Part shown: positions 61,862 through 64,000 of the stretch, in pieces
Layout: each line of letters opens with the position of its first letter
Numbering within the stretch: position 1 is the first letter of the stretch
Assembly (NCBI GenBank): GCA_963832725.1
Contig: CAWHVG010000005.1
Location: 2,666,001-2,730,000, forward strand
Direction of reading: 5' to 3'
Source of the DNA: JAEZBP01 sp963832725
GTDB lineage: Bacteria > Myxococcota_A > Polyangia > Polyangiales > Sandaracinaceae
Length of the DNA stretch: 64,000 bases
Made by a program: the position numbers and the translations under genes
The notes under the pieces: generated by a model
The model's input: only the letters and a program-made list of their open reading frames with translations
Told to the model about the DNA's origin: nothing
The model's database searches: none

Positions 61862-64000
61862 ATGCGACGAACCGAGCTGCCCGTGATCCTCGTCCTCCTC
61901 ACCCTGATCGGGTGCGGCGGCCCACCCGGCGGGGTCCAGCACGGCGGCGGCGCGGCGCGCCCGCCCACGGTTACCGAGTCGAACGTGCACGACGTGGAGC
62001 GGACGTTCTGGCTGATGGCCCAGAACGACCCGTCGCGCACCGCCTGGCGCGACGCGCTCTTCGCCTACCGCAACGACCGCTCGGCCGAGATCCTCGCCCG
62101 CGGCGATTACGACCAGGTCGTGCAGCATCTGGCCAACCTGACCGAGCTGCTCAGCCCGACCGACATCGAAATCCACAACGTCCCCACCGACGTCGGGCCG
62201 CTGGCCCAATGGGTGGCTCGCCACGGCGCGCGCCGAGGCGACGAGGGTCGCGTGCTGGGCGCGCTGCTGCTCTTGAGCGCCATCGGCGAGCAGCCCGAGC
62301 TCAACGACGCCGAGCGCGAGCGCGTCGCGCAGTGGAGCCGCGACGCCCGCTCCCACATCGACAACCCGATCGAGCGCTTCGGCGGGCTGATCCAGGTGTG
62401 GGAGCAGTACGAGCAGGTCGCGCCGTCGCCGGACGTGCTGAGCACGCTGGCCCGCCTCTACGTGGAGCAGCGCGACGCGTTGCTGGGGGCGTTCGGGCCG
62501 GAGGGCCAGGGCTCGAGCACCGCCGGCCGCCTCTCGATGCAGGAGCTGCACCTCGCGCCGATGCTGGTCCAGCGCGCGCCGCTCGACGTGGCCGCGGTCT
62601 ACCTGCGGCACGGCGATCTGGAGCACGCGATCGAGCAGGTCCAGCGGATGGGCAATCAGGGCGGCGTCGAGGCCGATCTGGTCACCTACCTCCAGAGCGC
62701 GCTGCGGGACGACGAGCGCGGCGCCACCTCGCTCAACGAGCTCGCTCAGGGCTTCGCGCGAGCCCGGCCTAGCATCGCCGCGGCCATCTGCCGAGTCGGC
62801 GCGCGCCGCTTCCCGCACGACGCTCGCTTCACGCTCTGCCTGGCCCGGGTGGCGATCCAAGAGCGTCATCCCGGCGAGGCGACGAGCTGGTACGCCGAGG
62901 CCATCCAGCTCTCGCCCGAGGAGCGCAGCACCTACGACGAGGCCCTCGGGCAGCTCGGCGAGATGATGGAGCAGGGCCTCCTCGGGAGCGACGCCGGTGA
63001 GGGGCGCGCCGTGGCGGAGCACGCGCTCGCAATCCTCGACGCACGCGCGCGGCGCTGGCCCGATGCGCCTTCGGCGGTGACCCGCGAGGAGCTGCTGATG
63101 GCCCTCGCCCGCGCGGCGATGAACGAGGGCGACGTCGGCGAGGCGCGCCAGCAGCTCGAGGCCAGCCTGGAGGCCCACGAGACGTCGGCGGCGCACCAGC
63201 AGCTCGGCATCCTCCTCGAGCGGACGGGTGAGCCCCGCGACGCGGCCGTCCACTACCGCAGCGCGCTCGACATGACGGGCGTCCAGGACATGAACGGCCG
63301 CGCGGAGCGGGCGGAGCTGCTCGAGCACCTCGGCGACGCGTTCCGCGAGGCCGGTGACGGGGCGCAGTCGCGCCGGATGTACGGCGAGGCGATGGCGCTC
63401 TGGAACCAGCTCGGCGAGCAAATCGAGGGCGCGCAGACGGCCATCGTGCAGGTCCGGCTGGGCGTGTTGCAGAGCCGGCTCGGACATCCGGAGCAGGCCG
63501 CGGAGGCCTTCAACGAGGCGATGGACGCGGCGCCGAGCTGGCGCGATCCCTACGCGGCGATCCTCTCGCACCTGGTGGTGAGCGCGCCGAACCTCGAGCT
63601 GGCGCAGCAGGTGCTCCGCCGCGCGCAGTCGCACCTCACGTTGGAGCCGGAGTGGAAGGTCTACTTCGCGCTCTGGGTCCAGGCGATCGCCGAGCGGGCG
63701 GCGGCCCAGCCGGAGCAGGACATCGCGTCGCTGCTCTCCGACGAAGCGCACGGCGACTCCTGGAGCGCGCGGCTGGCGGCGTTCGGTACCGGCTCGGTCG
63801 AGCCCACGACGCTGGTCTCGGAGGCCCAAGGCCGCCGGCAGCAGGCGGAGGCGCACTTCTACGCCGGCACCCGGATGCTCGGCACGGGCGATCTGGCCGG
63901 CGCGCGGGCCCAGTTCGAGCAGGTCCTCACGACCGGGATGATCGGCGACTACGAGTTCGCGATGGCGCAGGAGCTGCTCGGCGCCATCCGCTCCGACGCC
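61862..64000 (+). CDS. TPR-repeat lipoprotein, truncated by the window end
   Basis: At least 713 codons, open to the last base. MRRTELPVILVLLTLIGCGG is a lipoprotein signal (lipobox LIGC, C18). The rest is a long series of helix pairs with TPR spacing (ARVAIQERHPGEATSWYAEA, LARAAMNEGDVGEARQQLEA, HQQLGILLERTGEPRDAAVH, LGVLQSRLGHPEQAAEAFNE), probably a superhelical scaffold at the inner face of the outer membrane or in the periplasm. GGAG lies five bases before the ATG. Partner unknown. Confidence 0.85.
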   Translation, partial: MRRTELPVILVLLTLIGCGGPPGGVQHGGGAARPPTVTESNVHDVERTFWLMAQNDPSRTAWRDALFAYRNDRSAEILARGDYDQVVQHLANLTELLSPTDIEIHNVPTDVGPLAQWVARHGARRGDEGRVLGALLLLSAIGEQPELNDAERERVAQWSRDARSHIDNPIERFGGLIQVWEQYEQVAPSPDVLSTLARLYVEQRDALLGAFGPEGQGSSTAGRLSMQELHLAPMLVQRAPLDVAAVYLRHGDLEHAIEQVQRMGNQGGVEADLVTYLQSALRDDERGATSLNELAQGFARARPSIAAAICRVGARRFPHDARFTLCLARVAIQERHPGEATSWYAEAIQLSPEERSTYDEALGQLGEMMEQGLLGSDAGEGRAVAEHALAILDARARRWPDAPSAVTREELLMALARAAMNEGDVGEARQQLEASLEAHETSAAHQQLGILLERTGEPRDAAVHYRSALDMTGVQDMNGRAERAELLEHLGDAFREAGDGAQSRRMYGEAMALWNQLGEQIEGAQTAIVQVRLGVLQSRLGHPEQAAEAFNEAMDAAPSWRDPYAAILSHLVVSAPNLELAQQVLRRAQSHLTLEPEWKVYFALWVQAIAERAAAQPEQDIASLLSDEAHGDSWSARLAAFGTGSVEPTTLVSEAQGRRQQAEAHFYAGTRMLGTGDLAGARAQFEQVLTTGMIGDYEFAMAQELLGAIRSDA

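Overview
The window is very GC-rich DNA with strong G/C bias at third codon positions. Its gene content points to a myxobacterium-like deltaproteobacterium, probably of the Polyangia (Sandaracinus-like). The grounds are three Hanks-type Ser/Thr kinases (two with PEGA-like tails, one with a polytopic membrane tail), a PilZ-PEGA protein, an AgmX/TonB-like C-terminal domain protein, many lipoproteins, Cys-rich 'DPTNCG' repeats, and a papain-like protease carrying P-domains. The taxonomic call is inference from content; there is no rRNA or other marker. I see no tRNA, rRNA, CRISPR array or recognisable transposase.

Layout. 1-6.7 kb: a peptidase-MA-like metalloprotease, the disaggregase ClpB, an MBL-fold hydrolase and a frameshifted hypothetical. 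6.7-14.6 kb: an SDR epimerase, an aldehyde dehydrogenase, a lipoprotein, a frameshifted glutathione S-transferase, a DUF2723 membrane protein and a gene fragment. 14.8-20 kb: two Ser/Thr kinases and an EamA transporter. 20.3-27.9 kb: a haloalkane-dehalogenase-like hydrolase, a translationally coupled outer-membrane-protein/lipoprotein pair, a methyltransferase, a Tat lipoprotein built of six Cys-containing repeats, a MazG-like hydrolase and an SGNH hydrolase. 28-34.7 kb: PilZ-PEGA protein, folK, xseA, aroE, a DUF962 protein. 34.7-44.4 kb: aldehyde dehydrogenase, AgmX-like protein, a histidine kinase/receiver pair, DUF167, lgt, small membrane-anchored proteins, and a PLP-enzyme gene with several frameshifts. 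44.4-53.6 kb: a kinase-LysM coupled pair, a sigma-like/zinc-finger fusion next to phoU, phoB-phoR, ychF, YceI. 53.8-64 kb: secreted and outer-envelope proteins, a patatin-like lipase, a CPBP protease and a TPR lipoprotein cut by the window edge.

The genes are mostly housekeeping plus cell-envelope and signalling functions. Linked units visible from overlaps are phoB-phoR with phoU converging on them, the kinase-LysM pair (GTGA overlap), the barrel-lipoprotein pair (TGATG overlap), the DUF6958/PLP pair (GTGA overlap), and histidine kinase-receiver.

The least explained material is non-coding or repetitive: a ~166-bp element with terminal inverted repeats in two inverted copies 13 kb apart; a second dispersed inverted repeat shared between 8.3 kb and 54.7 kb; a 43-bp palindromic tandem array between folK and xseA; and a ~730-bp, 105-bp-period array at 60 kb whose GGTGA motifs are spaced at near-multiples of two DNA helical turns. 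Several genes carry single-base frame breaks, which could be real decay or sequencing error.
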